Source: Ananas comosus (Eukaryota; Streptophyta; Magnoliopsida; Poales; Bromeliaceae). Taken from it: a DNA stretch of 64,000 nt. The notes beneath the pieces were generated by a model. It was not told the DNA's origin. It did no database searches and saw nothing but the letters and a program-made list of their open reading frames with translations. Position numbers and translations under genes: made by a program. Within the stretch, counting starts at the first letter, position 1. Each line of letters starts with the position of its first letter. The DNA lies in the NCBI RefSeq assembly GCF_001540865.1, contig NC_033644.1, positions 6,173,178 to 6,237,177 of the forward strand, written 5' to 3'. Below, piece after piece: positions 32,077-43,455 of this stretch.

Positions 32077-32078
<2 letters not shown>
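31841..32078 (-). mobile_element. TA-embedded MITE, copy 7, next to the ERF gene
   Basis: Inverted core (gtggggaccactcaaccc, ctaatatcatcctgaccc). Left tip AGTAACAA/TTGTTGCT hairpin-like. The right end TATTCCAGCC precedes (TA)n (about 32,081-32,111), which stops 10 bp before the ERF start codon. Confidence 0.68.
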
Positions 32079-32113
<35 letters not shown>

Positions 32114-32121
32114 CTTACTGA

Positions 32122-32892
32122 ATGAGCATAGCCATGTCACCGTCCACCTCATCTTCGATGGCAGGACCGCAGAGCCCCAAACCCCCCGCACCCGCCATCA
32201 CCATTTCCACCAACCGCGTCAGTCAGCCCAGCAGCAGCAGCAGCGCCAGCGGCAGCAGCAGCAGCTCCTCCAGCAGCCACCGCCGCTTCGTCGGCGTTCG
32301 GCAGCGTCCGTCGGGGCGGTGGGTGGCGGAGATCAAGGACTCGGCGCAGCGCGTCCGCCTCTGGCTCGGTACCTTCGACACTGCTGAGGCCGCTGCGCGC
32401 GCCTATGACGACGCCGCCCGCACCCTCCGCGGCACCAACGCCCGCACCAACTTCAACCCACCCCTCTTCAATCCAAACGTCGCACCCGATTGCAACCGCT
32501 TCAGGTTCTCTCCCTCCAAGGCCCGGCTGAGCAAGAGACTTCACAGCCGCACGTCGTCCGAAGCCAACTCGTCTGAGACGAGGGTGAGCGATCAACTCAC
32601 CTTCGCGAGCGTCTTCCGTTGCAGGAACAACGAGTACAGCTTCCTCAGCGGCACGAGTGCAGAAAAGGTGGTGGTGCAGCCGAGCTTTGTGGTTCCGCCT
32701 AGTGCTGAAGAGCTGCAGGTCGGATGGAGCTCTTCGGAGCTCTCCGGAGCTTATTCGCCGCACGGAATCGGCTTTCGGGGCTTCGAGATATCAGAGTGTA
32801 CGAACGGAAGCAAGAGGTTCAAGGTGGCTTCTTCTGTTGTCGTTCCTCCTACGTTCAGTGCGTTGGCGCATGAGCCATCTGGTGAGAGCTAA
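32122..32892 (+). CDS. AP2/ERF transcription factor (RAP2.11-like AP2 domain)
   Basis: A 256-residue nuclear DNA-binding protein encoded without introns. Residues 5-53 are Ser/Pro/Ala-rich and probably disordered. One AP2 domain spans about residues 54-111 ([37 protein letters not shown]). Domain positions 14 and 19 are Val68 and Asp73, a mix of DREB-type Val and ERF-type Asp, as in the RAP2.11-like subgroup. A basic stretch (about 133-143) could help nuclear import. The C-terminus has no motif I can name. AP2/ERF factors bind GCC-box or DRE-like promoter elements; the target here is unknown. ATG at 32,122 gives the longest frame; the next Met is codon 5. The gene is flanked by MITEs upstream, and its proximal promoter and 5' UTR appear to be (TA)n plus MITE. 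GC content falls 5' to 3', as in grasses and allies. Intact and probably functional. Confidence 0.93.
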   Translation: MSIAMSPSTSSSMAGPQSPKPPAPAITISTNRVSQPSSSSSASGSSSSSSSSHRRFVGVRQRPSGRWVAEIKDSAQRVRLWLGTFDTAEAAARAYDDAARTLRGTNARTNFNPPLFNPNVAPDCNRFRFSPSKARLSKRLHSRTSSEANSSETRVSDQLTFASVFRCRNNEYSFLSGTSAEKVVVQPSFVVPPSAEELQVGWSSSELSGAYSPHGIGFRGFEISECTNGSKRFKVASSVVVPPTFSALAHEPSGES

Positions 32893-33094
32893 TTATACGG
32901 CGGTAGCATCACGGCGTCTGATCAGGATATACTAATAATGCTCTGTAAATAAGGTTAGAATGCTTTCCTTCTGAAAGAAGAGAAGTTTACATAAAGGTTA
33001 ATAATGCTTAAGTATAGAGAAAGGTTGTTACTTCTGAAGTTTTATAACTTTCTAAAATGGTAATCTTCTTGAAGGAATGATGGCCTATTGAAAC
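32893..33094. other. ERF 3' flank
   Basis: AT-rich sequence after the TAA stop, presumably 3' UTR. No perfect AATAAA is seen close to the stop; several near matches (gtaaataagg, ttaataatgc) occur. Confidence 0.35.
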
Positions 33095-33137
33095 TTTTTT
33101 TTATTTTTTTTTTTATTTTTTTATTTGAGAATAAGGT
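33095..33137 (-). mobile_element. Ultra-short 5'-truncated retroposon insertion (43 bp)
   Basis: A poly(T)-rich 43-bp insert ending TTTGAGAATAAGGT is flanked by a 15-bp direct repeat, ATGGCCTATTGAAAC (33,080-33,094) and ATGGCCTATTTAAAC (33,138-33,152), one mismatch. This is the signature of target-primed reverse transcription that stopped almost at once after the poly(A) tail. Confidence 0.75.
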
Positions 33138-33152
33138 ATGGCCTATTTAAAC

Positions 33153-34799
33153 TTATCGCGAAGTTTTAATCTATTAGATTGCTGGAGTTATTGCAATTTA
33201 GTCGCTATGCATTAATTGATTTACAGACTTCAATTGTAGATCACTTTTCTTAGATCTGCTCAAATCCGATACAAGAAATGATGTGCATAGTGGCTAAATC
33301 AATTACTCAATTGAATAGAAGCAAGTTTTTAGATCTTAGGCAACATATATATCGAGCGGTGTTGAGCTTCTATTCATATTATTGGATTAGTACTCTTGTA
33401 ATATTATCTCCAAATTATTTTATCACTAAAGTTTTAAGGGTAAAGATATCATGTATTACTCTTAACTACACAGAACTCGTACGTGTTGTTATTTCTCTGG
33501 CAGGACAAGAAGCTTAAAAGCCCTCAAAAGAGTGGCACAAATCCTTTTCTATTTTTTTAAAAAAAAGAAAAAAAAAGATCATATATTAATATAGTTTTCA
33601 GTGATGCAAATGCAGTATATATGCATAATCCTGTGATGCTTATGAAATAATGAGATTTGGTATTTTTCTTTTCCGAGAAAATGCTCACCATTGGGCTCTT
33701 TTGATATTCATATTCATATTAACATTTAAAGGCTTAGCACATCAAGAGAAAAGAAATAGAATGAAGGGCTTTTCATCCCATGCATTTGATATAAGCACAT
33801 TGAAACCAGTACCAAGCATCACATTGGTATTTATGGAACCATCATGATCGAAGTGCCGTAAACAGCCATAGTTGGATGTAGAATAAACACATACTTCGAC
33901 TAATATCTCCAGGCCATAAAGGAGATATTGAAGGAGATATATTATTCGAATTTTGCGTCAAAAACGATAAAATAAAAGAAATGGGAAGGTACACCTCACT
34001 TCCAACCATATAAGATTCTAACCTCGTCACCGGATAAGAGACTTTTGGTTGGCTAACTTATCTCTAGGTTTTAAGTATGATAGTTTAAATGTAAATTCAT
34101 TGAATCAGGCCTGTAAATGGGCACAATCGATTTGGTACCAACCAACTGTTAGCATCTCCAACTCGCACACTGCGAGAACAATGCCCTAACAACCACACCT
34201 CAACATTACTAGTACTCTATCATTGAATTTATTCATATAGACTAATAGATAGTGTGACCGCTGAGTCATCCCGTACTTTTGGAGTTCCATACTAGCTAGA
34301 AACCCACTTAGTCCAGCATAGTGACTCTAATGATAAGCAACTCAGGATGCCCTAGATCAATTTGATTACATCAAGCTCAGTATCACTAAACCCTTAAAGA
34401 ACATACTAACGTCTCAACACATTTTATGCTATGCCCAGGATTACGTTACTACTTAGATGCACCATATACTGTCAACGATGAGTAATAGTACATCGAGGCA
34501 ATCTAAATTGTCTTTCTTTGCCCTAATGCCATTACGTTCCTGATCAAATGGCTTTCCAACAATGTCCCTTACAACTGAATCAATCATGGTCATAGATAAC
34601 ATGCTAAAGTAGCTAATACTAATCTTCCACTTTATGACATAGTCTAAAGTAACAAAGGGCATCAATAAAAACAATATTATATAGGTCCGAAGGACTTATA
34701 CAGTAATGAAGCAAGGATTCATTCATTTGCTTTCTTAATGGTTGAGAAAGCACATGTAATATAAAATACAACAGTTATGGCAGAGAATCTTAATCAATT
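33153..34799. other. AT-rich DNA, no gene recognised
   Basis: Short ORFs only (for example 33,278-33,517), none with motifs. The right part may belong to a diverged LTR, but its boundary is unclear. Confidence 0.4.
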
Positions 34800-35906
34800 G
34801 AGCGCATGTCATTCGCTCACATAGACCATTATGAATCTTGGTTCAATTACTTCCTCATTGCCCAACCTACGTTCTCTATTTGATCACTGTACTAATTAAG
34901 TATTAAATAGTGATTTCACATCTAGCTCTAAAATCAGGCTTGTATGGATTGCGGGAATATCCATATATGGTCTTTCTAAAAAAAAATATTACCTTGGCAT
35001 TTGTCAAGGCAGCTTAATTTATGCCTCAATTTTTGTTCTCTTACACAAGCACCAAAAGGAATGATTGACCATGTGAGTGGGCCAATCAACTATGACATAT
35101 AGTCCTTCTATCACGAGTCCCGACTAGACGGAGGTCATGAAATAACTCGTCAAACCGTATCGTCTGTCATATGTTAAATTTATTCGACTCGAGTTTCTAA
35201 TATCAAAAACCCCTTTCCGCTATTAACTATATCATGGCTAAATTCTTCTAAACTCGGTCTCATAAATCATATAGGACTAACGCCCCTATCTACCAAGGGA
35301 GATAGATTCTATATAAGTGCACACTCTATTCCTATTATAAACCTATTGCAGCCAACATACACCACAAGGACCTGAATGGCTAGGGACCAAGTGTATGTAC
35401 AGTCAAACTATAGTAACCTCATTGTGAATAACCGAGACACCGCAGATCAAAGGACTAGTCAAGCTACTGCAACATTGAGTAAGTCACTGACGAATAAGTA
35501 GACATCTAAGTGACTTCTCGCATTGGTCACTCTCGGTACCCTTTTTCTCTATCAACCACATGCATATTCGCTTCAGTGTCCCTACATTATCGACTCGAGA
35601 CTCGTTTATCTAAAAAGGGAAGCGGCCTATGCACTAATCTCACCAGATTAATCACCGTCCCCGTGATGATCCATAGATCGGGAGCATTTAAGAATTAACA
35701 CCAATGACACATGTCTCGAATTTTCAACTCTTGAAAATATATGTCATCATCTTATGAATTTCTTGGACGATTTATGGATACATACACGATATGAATGAAA
35801 ATAAGAACTCAAATTTATTCATAATATTTTAAAGTCAAATACAAATTTATGTTCTAAAAAGAATACATGTGTCGGCCTGGTTGGCTACTAGGGCATACAT
35901 TTAGCA
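34800..35906 (-). mobile_element. Angela-like copia LTR fragment
   Basis: Clearly related to the solo LTR at 13,546-15,421 over its right two thirds (shared ccttctatc, ggaggtcat, cgtcaaacc, ctcggtaccc, aagcggc, catcgtcccc-like and gatgatcc blocks in the same order). On the minus strand it begins TGCTAAATGTATGCCCTAG. The left limit is uncertain and no target duplication is evident. It abuts the tandem array on the right. Confidence 0.6.
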
Positions 35907-35929
35907 AACCCAACCATAAAGAATTCGAC

Positions 35930-36960
35930 TCGAACCGAAGTGGATCTGATTTGAGCCAAGCCATAAAGGATTTGACTTGAACCGAAGTGAATCCGATATA
36001 AACCGAACTATAAAGGGTTCAACTCGAACGGAAGTGGCTCCGATTCGAACCGAACTATAAAGGGTTCAACTCGAACGGAAGTGGCTTCGATTCGAACCGA
36101 ACTATACAGGGTTTAACTCGAACCGAAGTGGATCTAATTCGAACCACGCCATAAAGGATTCAACTTGAACAGAAGTGGATCCGGTTCGAATCGAAGCATA
36201 AAGGGTTCGACTTGAACCAAAGTGGACCCGGTCGAAACCGAACCATAAGGAATTGAACTTGAATCGAAGTGGATTAATTTGGTCCGAACTGAACCATAAA
36301 GGGTTTGACTTGAACCAAACCATAGGAAGATTGAGTCAAGCCAAAGCAAACTATAAGCCGAGTTCAACTCAAACAGAAGTACAAATCCAAGCCAAACCAG
36401 TTTGAACCGAACTACTTCAACTTGAATCGAAGCCAGTTCAAACCAAACAAAACTATAGAAGGTCCAAACCAAGCCAAACCAAACCATAAGCCGGTTCAGC
36501 TCGAATGGAACCACGTGAGTTTCAAGCTGAGCCAACCGAACTCACAATTGGACCATAACCCAGTTCGATCCCAAATCAAAATCAAAGGGCAAGCTCAACT
36601 CAAAACGAACCATATGAGGATCGTAGCAAGTCGAATTAAGCATAAATCGGTTCATTCTAAAGCAAACTTGGAGAGAGCAATAAGTGATTCGGCCCAAACC
36701 AAATGCAAAAGGATTCCAAGCCAAAGCGAACCACAATAGCTCAGCCCGAATCAAATGCAGACCAGTCTCGAACCGAATCATAAATGTTCGATTGGAATCA
36801 AACTAAAGTATAAGATGATCCAAGTTGAGCTGAACCATAAGGGCTTGACCCAAATTAAATTCAAAGGGATCTCGAACTACATTATAAGGATTCGACATAA
36901 ACCAAATCTCAACGGGTTTTGAACCAAAGCATAACGGTCGGCCCAAACCAAACTCGAAAA
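35930..36960. repeat. Tandem array with 47-bp period, decaying rightwards
   Basis: Successive CATAAAGG / CTATAAAGG anchors fall at 35,961, 36,008, 36,055, 36,102, 36,149 and 36,196, exactly 47 bp apart. Units read like tataaagggttcgactcg, aaccgaagtggatcc, gattcgaaccgaac. After about 36,250 the period loosens but the vocabulary (gaaccgaa, tcgaactt, cataaagg) persists to about 36,960. The ORFs across it are frame-shifted repeats and not genes. Confidence 0.9.
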
Positions 36961-37059
36961 GGATAAACCAAGTGAAAACCTAAGGCCGCTGAACCCAAAT
37001 CAAATACAAAAGGTTCAAGCCAACTCGACCTCAATCCAACCTACCCAAAAGTCCAGTCT

Positions 37060-38830
37060 ATTTCGAGCTATAAATAAAATCTAAAGTCCACAAATAAAAC
37101 CCCAAGACCCAAAGTCAACAAATAAAACCAAAAAATGCAAAGTTCACAAATAAAACCCAAAACCTAAAGTCCACAAATGAAACCTACGACCGCAAAGTCG
37201 TTAAACTAAACAACCAAATCCAAACGACTGTAAAGTCGTTAAACTAAATAATCAAATCAAACGACTGCAAAGTCGCTAAACTAAACAACCAAACCCAAAC
37301 GACCATCAAGTCGTTAAACTGAATATCTGACCATCAAGTCGTTAAACTGAATTCAAATTCAAATGACCATCAAGTCGTTAAACTGAATTCAAATTCAAAT
37401 GACTATCAAGTTGTTAAACTGAACATATGACCATCAAGTCATTAAACTGAATTCAAATTCAAATGACCATTAAGTTGTTAAATTGAACATATGACCATCA
37501 AGTCGTCAAACTAAATTCAAATTCAAATAACCATCAAATCGTTAAACTGAATTCAAATTCAATGACCATCAAGTCATTAAACTGAATTCAAATTCAATGA
37601 CCATCAAGTCGTTAAACTGACTATATGACCATCAAGTCATTAAACTAAATTCAAATTCAAATGACCATCAAGTTTTTAAACTGAATATATGACCATCAAG
37701 TCGTCAAACTGAATTCAAATTCAAATGACCATTAAGTCGTTAAACTGAATTCAAATTCAAATGACCATCAAGTCGTTAAAATGAACATATAACCATCAAG
37801 TCGTTAAACCAAATTCAAATTCAAATGACCATCAAGTCGTTAAACTGAATATATGACCATCAAGTTGTTAAACTAAATTCAAATTCATATGACCACGAAG
37901 TTGTTAAACTGAATTCAAATTCGAATGACCATCAAGTCGTTAAACTGAATAATTGACCGCCAAATTGTTAAACTGAGCAAGCCAACATCAAGTTCTACTT
38001 CATCCGACCGCCAAGTCGTTAAGCAAGCCAACATCAAGTTCTACTTCATCCGACCGCCAAGTCGTTAAACTGAGAAACTTAACTCAAATCAACTGCCATA
38101 TCCTTAAACCGAGCACCTGAAAACCTCAACTTCAAACTGATCGCCTTGTCGTTAAACTGAGCAACTCAACTTCAAGCCGGCCACCATGTCGCTAAACTGA
38201 GCATCTCAACTTCAATAGACTGCCAAGTTGCTAAACTGAGCAAATCAAGTTCAGATATGATCGTCAAGTTGTTAAACTGAACATTTTACTATCAAGTCGT
38301 TAAACTGAACAACGACCATCAAGTCGTTAAACTAAACAATGACCATCAAGTCGTTAAACTGAGCTGTTAGCCGCCAAATCATTAAACTGAGTCGAGCAAA
38401 CCAAATTCAAATTCAAATTGACCATCAAGTCGTTAAACTGAGCAAATTAAATTTAAATTCAAATTGACCGCCAAGTCGTTAAACTGAGCAAATCAAATTT
38501 AAATTCAAATTGACCGCCAAATCGTTAGACTAGACAAACCAAATTCAAATTCAATTGACCGCCAAATCGCTAAATTGGGCAAACCAAATTTAAATTCAAA
38601 TTGACCGCCAAGTCGTTAAACTAGACAAACCAAATTCAAATTCAAATTGACCGCCAAATCGTTAAACTGAGCAAACCAAATTTAAATTCAAATTGACTGC
38701 ATGCCAAGTCGTTAAACTGAGCAAACCAATTGCAAACTCTTCTCAACTGCCAGGTCATCAAATTGAGCAAATTATTTCAAAATCAATGTGACCGTCAAGT
38801 CGTTAAACTGAGCATTTCATCAATATACAG
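37060..38830. repeat. Tandem array of about 36-bp units with CAAGTCGTTAAACTGA core
   Basis: Begins with short aaataaaaccc / aaagtc repeats, then dozens of units gaccatcaagtcgttaaact followed by either gaattcaaattcaaat (36-bp unit) or gaacatat (28-bp unit). Towards the right accatc changes to accgcc and spacers vary. The long and short unit types alternate, suggesting higher-order amplification. Non-coding. Confidence 0.9.
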
Positions 38831-39125
38831 TGGGGTTATGCCCCCTGCTTAAGCCATGTATTTGAAAATTATATCAATTCCAGTTCATCTTTATACTATA
38901 GTCTCTTTCTATCATTGGCATTAAATTTGGCCTCTTAATCAAGGATTCCTTAACACTGAAGGTGTGGGTTAATTAACAGCAGATTTTTGAGTCAGTTGGA
39001 AACTATGAATCTATAATCCTGATTCCAAAATAAAGTATAAATAAATTTAATCTCTACCATGAATGACCACTCGCCGGAGCAAAGCCTGCGGCGGGGCCGG
39101 TTCGTTGGTGGCGGTAGACAGTTTC
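38831..39125. other. Short unique stretch
   Basis: AT-rich sequence between the tandem array and the microsatellite. No gene or repeat recognised. Confidence 0.4.
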
Positions 39126-39130
39126 GGATT

Positions 39131-39133
<3 letters not shown>

Positions 39134-39212
<79 letters not shown>
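39134..39212. repeat. (TA)n(GA)n compound microsatellite
   Basis: TA run to about 39,170 followed by GA repeats to 39,212. ORFs spanning it encode only IYIYIY and RERERE and are not genes. Confidence 0.95.
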
Positions 39213-39213
<1 letters not shown>

Positions 39214-39216
<3 letters not shown>

Positions 39217-39346
39217 GGCTAGAATACTTTTACAAGTATCACCCAAGTGATACTTGTGTGTTTTTAACCCTTGGATGGAGAGATGTGAGGTTGAGATGAT
39301 GGGGGTAGGTGGTGGTAGGTGGAATAGTGTTNTGGGGAAAGGTGAG
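39214..39346 (+). mobile_element. TA/GA-embedded MITE, copy 8 (truncated)
   Basis: Starts GGGCTAGAATACTTTTACAA. The tip is a perfect 11-bp stem hairpin (ACAAGTATCAC / GTGATACTTGT, loop CCAA, 39,232-39,257), followed by the family core start (cccttggatggagagatg, gagatgatggggg). It breaks off into (GA)n; one undetermined base lies at 39,332. Confidence 0.6.
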
Positions 39347-39396
39347 GTAGAGAGAGAGAGAGAGAGAGGGATATATATATATATATATATATATAT
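39347..39396. repeat. (GA)n(TA)n compound microsatellite
   Basis: GA run followed by TA run, replacing the right half of MITE copy 8. Confidence 0.9.
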
Positions 39397-39399
39397 CTT

Positions 39400-39925
39400 A
39401 ACTCGAGGATACGAAAATTTTCATGGTCCAGTGGCTTGGTTGAGGCTCCAACAGCCGGAGAAGATTGCTGAAGGTCGGGAAATTGGCCGCGGTGTAGAGG
39501 GGAAGGGCGCTGTGGCAGCTAGGGCTTGAGGGGAGGAGAGATTAGAATAAGGTTGGAGAAAACCCTAATGTCTATATAAAAGGTTTTTTTGCAAAATTGC
39601 AAACAGACCACTCAAACCTCAATATTCCTACTTGAGTCCCTCATAGCTCGAGTAATATGCGCAAAGTTTCTCCACGTGCGATTTTCACACTATTTTACAC
39701 AAAATATTGGGGATTTTCCGTGAACACTCCGTTTGCATTGTTCACCGTTCGCATTTTGAACACGACTCGAGTTTCACACTTTTTCATGCAATTGACATGC
39801 TGGATTCGAAAATTGACACACCAAGACTTCCAGCACTACTGAACCATTAAACCTACATTTTTGTTTCGCCAGAAATGGTTGCTGATTCGCAAAATTTAGC
39901 CCTTCTTTCTCTCTCTAGCATTTGA
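39400..39925 (-). mobile_element. Possible LTR end related to the LTR at 2.6-3.1 kb
   Basis: Resembles 2,660-3,130 in order: ggctagggtt-type block, AAACCCTA, TATATAAAAGG/TTTTATATTA box, ttgcaaa, a stretch about sensitivity-like 'gtccctc' text, then ttttgtttcg and a ctctctct end. No target duplication or CA end was fixed. I treat it as a diverged LTR piece. Confidence 0.35.
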
Positions 39926-40039
39926 ATGAAATTTCAAAAATCCAAATTCAAAGTTTGAATTTAAATCATTCAAATTGAAAATTACAGTTATTACAAACTT
40001 TACCTTAGTTATATGTTCTATGATAAGGCATTGGCCAAA

Positions 40040-40740
40040 CTCTAAGTATATATATTAGAGTTAATTAGATTTGAGTTGATTAGGCTCTAATTATTTATAT
40101 TAGAGTCCAAATAGATTTGAGTTCACCCAAAGTTGAAAGGTAGCTAAATCGTAAAAATATATGTTAGGTCTCAGTTGGATTTGATTTAAATTAAAATCTA
40201 AATATATGTGTTAGAATCTAATTTGGTTTAATTGAATTCTAAGCATACATATTAGAGTCCAGTTACATTTTATTTGATTTCACTCTAAAGGGAAAATCGG
40301 CTAAATCGTAGGTACATGTTAGGATTAGTCAAACATAATTTAAATTAAAATCTATTTATTTGTATTAGAGTCCAATTTGCGTTAATTAAACTCTAAACAT
40401 ATGTAGTAGAGTTCAATTTGATTCGGTTTAAATTCACCTTAGGATGAAAGATGACTAAGTCTTGAGTATATATATTAGGATTTAGTTGGATATAATTCAA
40501 ATTAAACTCTAATTATACGTATGAGAGACTAATTTGATCTGATTGGATTCTAATTATATGTATTAGAGTCTAGTTTGATTTAATTAGGATCTATATATGT
40601 CAGAACCTATTTGAATTTAAATTTGATTGTTACCTTAAGGTAAATGTTAGTTTGATCAAATTCTAAACATATGCATTAGAATTTGACGGAGTTTGAATTA
40701 ATATAAGTTTGACTTGACTCTAGTTGTATATATGTACTTG
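40040..40740. repeat. Degenerate repeats of about 45-60 bp with TATTAGAGTC core
   Basis: The motif tattagagtc(c/t)aatttgat recurs about a dozen times between 40,050 and 40,670 at spacings of roughly 42-61 bp. Copies are diverged and interrupted. Non-coding; origin unknown. Confidence 0.6.
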
Positions 40741-41425
40741 AGAACTGAACTGAAATGATTTGTTTGTAAGGACCTGGTTTAGACTTTAGAGAAGAGGTTC
40801 GATTTGTATAACCCTATGGTTATGGCTCAGGGAAAATATTGATTTCGATTATGGTTTATACAGTTTGGGTTGGATTTTAGTTAATAGAGTTTGGGTTCAG
40901 TTTGGGTTATGATTATGCGTGACATAGCTTGGGCTTTAAGGTTGGGTTTTGGTTATTGGGCAATATGGATTAGGTTTGAGATTGGGTTTATATTTGGATT
41001 AGATTTGGCCTATGTGCTTTAGGTTGGATTTATATTGGGGTTTTAGGCTAAGACCTGGGCCTGTAAGGGTATATAATTCGATTTGGGTTCGGTTGAGATT
41101 TGGGCTGAGCTTGAGCTTGGATTCTGTGTTCGGAAGGCATGCAGGTGAAGTGCAAGTATATATGAATTGGACTTGACTTGGGCTCATTTAATTTTGAAAG
41201 TTCAAATTCCAAAGTTTAGGTTCCAAATTAATATTTTGAATTTTAATATAAAATTTGAAAAAAGTTTGAACTTTAAATCTAAATTTATGATTTGAATTTG
41301 AGTTAGTTTTCATTTTGAGATTGAATTTTAATTTAGTTTTGAGCTTGAGGTTGAATTTAATTTCGTTTTAGGTTTACATTTCAATTCAGTTTGAGATTTT
41401 AATTTTACTTTGAATTTACATTGGG
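40741..41425. other. T/G-rich low-complexity DNA
   Basis: Long runs of ttgggtttgg- and tttgaatttgag-like text without a fixed period. No gene. Confidence 0.5.
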
Positions 41426-41484
41426 TTTTTTTTTTTTTGAGAGATAGGTAGCACGCTACCCGCTTCGTTTATTTCATTAAGAAA
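41426..41484 (-). mobile_element. Ultra-short 5'-truncated retroposon insertion (59 bp)
   Basis: Poly(T), then gagagataggtagcacgc and tacccgcttcg, flanked by a perfect 13-bp repeat AATTTACATTGGG (41,413-41,425 and 41,485-41,497). It shares its 3' terminal block with the retroposon tail at 27,072-27,174, in the opposite orientation. Confidence 0.85.
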
Positions 41485-41499
41485 AATTTACATTGGGTT

Positions 41500-43455
41500 A
41501 AATTTGAATTTTCACTAAAAGTCTATATTTAAATTTGCATGTAAAGTTTCAGTTTAAATTTAATTTTTGGTTTGAATTTGGTTCTAGAAATAGATTTGGA
41601 TTTGAATATTAATTATAAATTTGAATCTTTAACTTTTACATTTATGATTTAGTTAGATTTTAAATTTGGTTAAATTTTGATTTGAATATTGATCATGGTT
41701 TAATTTTAAATTTGAATTTGGATTGTTAGAGGTTAGGATTAGAATTGAGTATCGATTATAGTGTTTATGTGGAAAACATTGGGACTATACAATATTGAGA
41801 TAGTAGTGGTATACGGACTAATCATAATGTTTAGACAAAATCAAGCGCACAAAGATTGATAAGAACTTCTTGAACTCTAATTTGAACTCATAACATCGCG
41901 AGCTAGCATTACACAGGAAATGGGAGCTTGTGATTGGCTCTGTGTTAAATATAAAAATATTTAAACACCGTTTTCTAACAGCTTAAGCTTTTAGAGTACA
42001 ACGGTTGTTTCACACTATAATACAATTCACTAAGATACGAAACTCGAAATTTTTGAAGATGTTATGAATAGGTTTGCACAACTATAAATCGATATATAAT
42101 TAAGGGAAAAATGAAAAGAGAAATTAGTTCGTCTTGCAAAATATTTTAAATATATTCATTTCTTTATTTATTTTCTTGATTTGTTACATAAATAACATCA
42201 TAATAGAGTTAGATGAGGAACTCCTTAATTGGAAAAAGTTTAAAAGTTTTCTATTTTTTTTTTTGATCTAACATTCTACTCCAATTTAGCACTAGCTAGA
42301 TAGAAATTGGATTCCAATTTTATAAATATTGCTAAATAAACTATCCGTTCTTGATTTTAAATTTCACTTGGATCACATTGGAAATTGACTACTTTTAGTA
42401 TAAAATACATTAGAGTACGTACATAGTAGATAATTCAATTGGTAAAGTGTATGGATAATCTTTGTTACTATCTGGATATTTTATTTTTCAACCTTTCATC
42501 TTTATTACACTTACACATGAGCAATGCTACCTTTTCTAAACTCTAAGATGAGGAACTGTACGATTCGCACCTCCTTTTTGAATGTATAAATAGTATTTAT
42601 TATTGCACATTAACTTCCCAATGGTTAAAAATACTCTATTTGTTCTTCAAGTCACTACTTTACGGTCAACTTGAAAATAAAATAAATAACTTACTTTAAT
42701 ACTAAAAATTAATAATTGCAAAGGCATTAAACAATATATTTTGTATCCCAAGTTAATATTAATTTTTATTGTAATGTTCTTTTACCATGCGTTTACGGTT
42801 TTATGGAAGAAATGCAAAGGCATATATACAAAGTACTCTTTTTTTATCATATTATAAAGAAAAAAAAAAGTTAAGTAATTAAAAGTTAGAACGAAAGTTA
42901 CAAACAAACTCGAAACTTTGAAATAAAAAAAAAAATGGATTAGGGAGTTAAAGGATCTATTTAATAGTTTGTAAGCAAAGAAAATACTAAAATTCTGTGG
43001 CACGGGCAACAGAAGCTCCTATCTGTTCGGGGTATAATCTACTTTGCCATAGAGACAAAGTTTTTTTTCTTTTCTATCTGCACGAAGCAGACGGCTGCTA
43101 TCTATACAATCAATTTATCATCTTAGCATGTAGAGAAAAATAACATATACTAAACTAGCTTTTCATTACGCATTAACTTCTGAATTGTTAAAGATACTCT
43201 ATTTGTTCTTCAAATCACTACTTTATTCTTAACATAAAAATAAATAAATAATTAACTTTAGTTCTCTCTTTATTAAAAAAAGAATCAAAATTTCATATTA
43301 AATTAAAGTGGTAAATATTTCATGGTTAAAAATTACACCGCGATATAAGTGCTAGTTCATGAATGAGTAATGCTACTTGCACACCCTAAAGTACGGTGTA
43401 CATCTTACACCCATTTTATTCAATAAGCTATTAATTTTCTACTTGTGACATCAAT
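41500..43455. other. AT-rich DNA with an internal duplication
   Basis: No gene. A block of about 100 bp (gttaaaaatactctatttgt, ttcttcaagtcactacttta) at about 42,600-42,700 recurs diverged at about 43,150-43,260. It is possibly two relics of one repeat family, or a local duplication. Confidence 0.45.

Noticed and set aside
32149..32763. 204-aa ORF on the minus strand
   Set aside because: Antisense shadow of the GC-rich ERF gene; Ala/Gly-rich composition and no motif.
34147..34160. TGTTAGCATC as the left end of the copia LTR at 35,906
   Set aside because: The flanks (CCAAC and AACCC) do not match, and 34,147-34,800 does not align with the related LTR at 13,546. Left limit set approximately at 34,800.
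36134..36739. ORFs of 133 and 105 aa in the tandem array
   Set aside because: 47-bp units are not a multiple of three, so the repeats change frame; a by-product of repeat composition.
37060..38830. Regular repeats with spacers, CRISPR-like at first sight
   Set aside because: Units are imperfect, spacers are near-identical or missing, and this is plant nuclear DNA; a satellite array.
39059..39529. ORFs with IYIYIY and RERERE
   Set aside because: Translations of (TA)n and (GA)n microsatellites.
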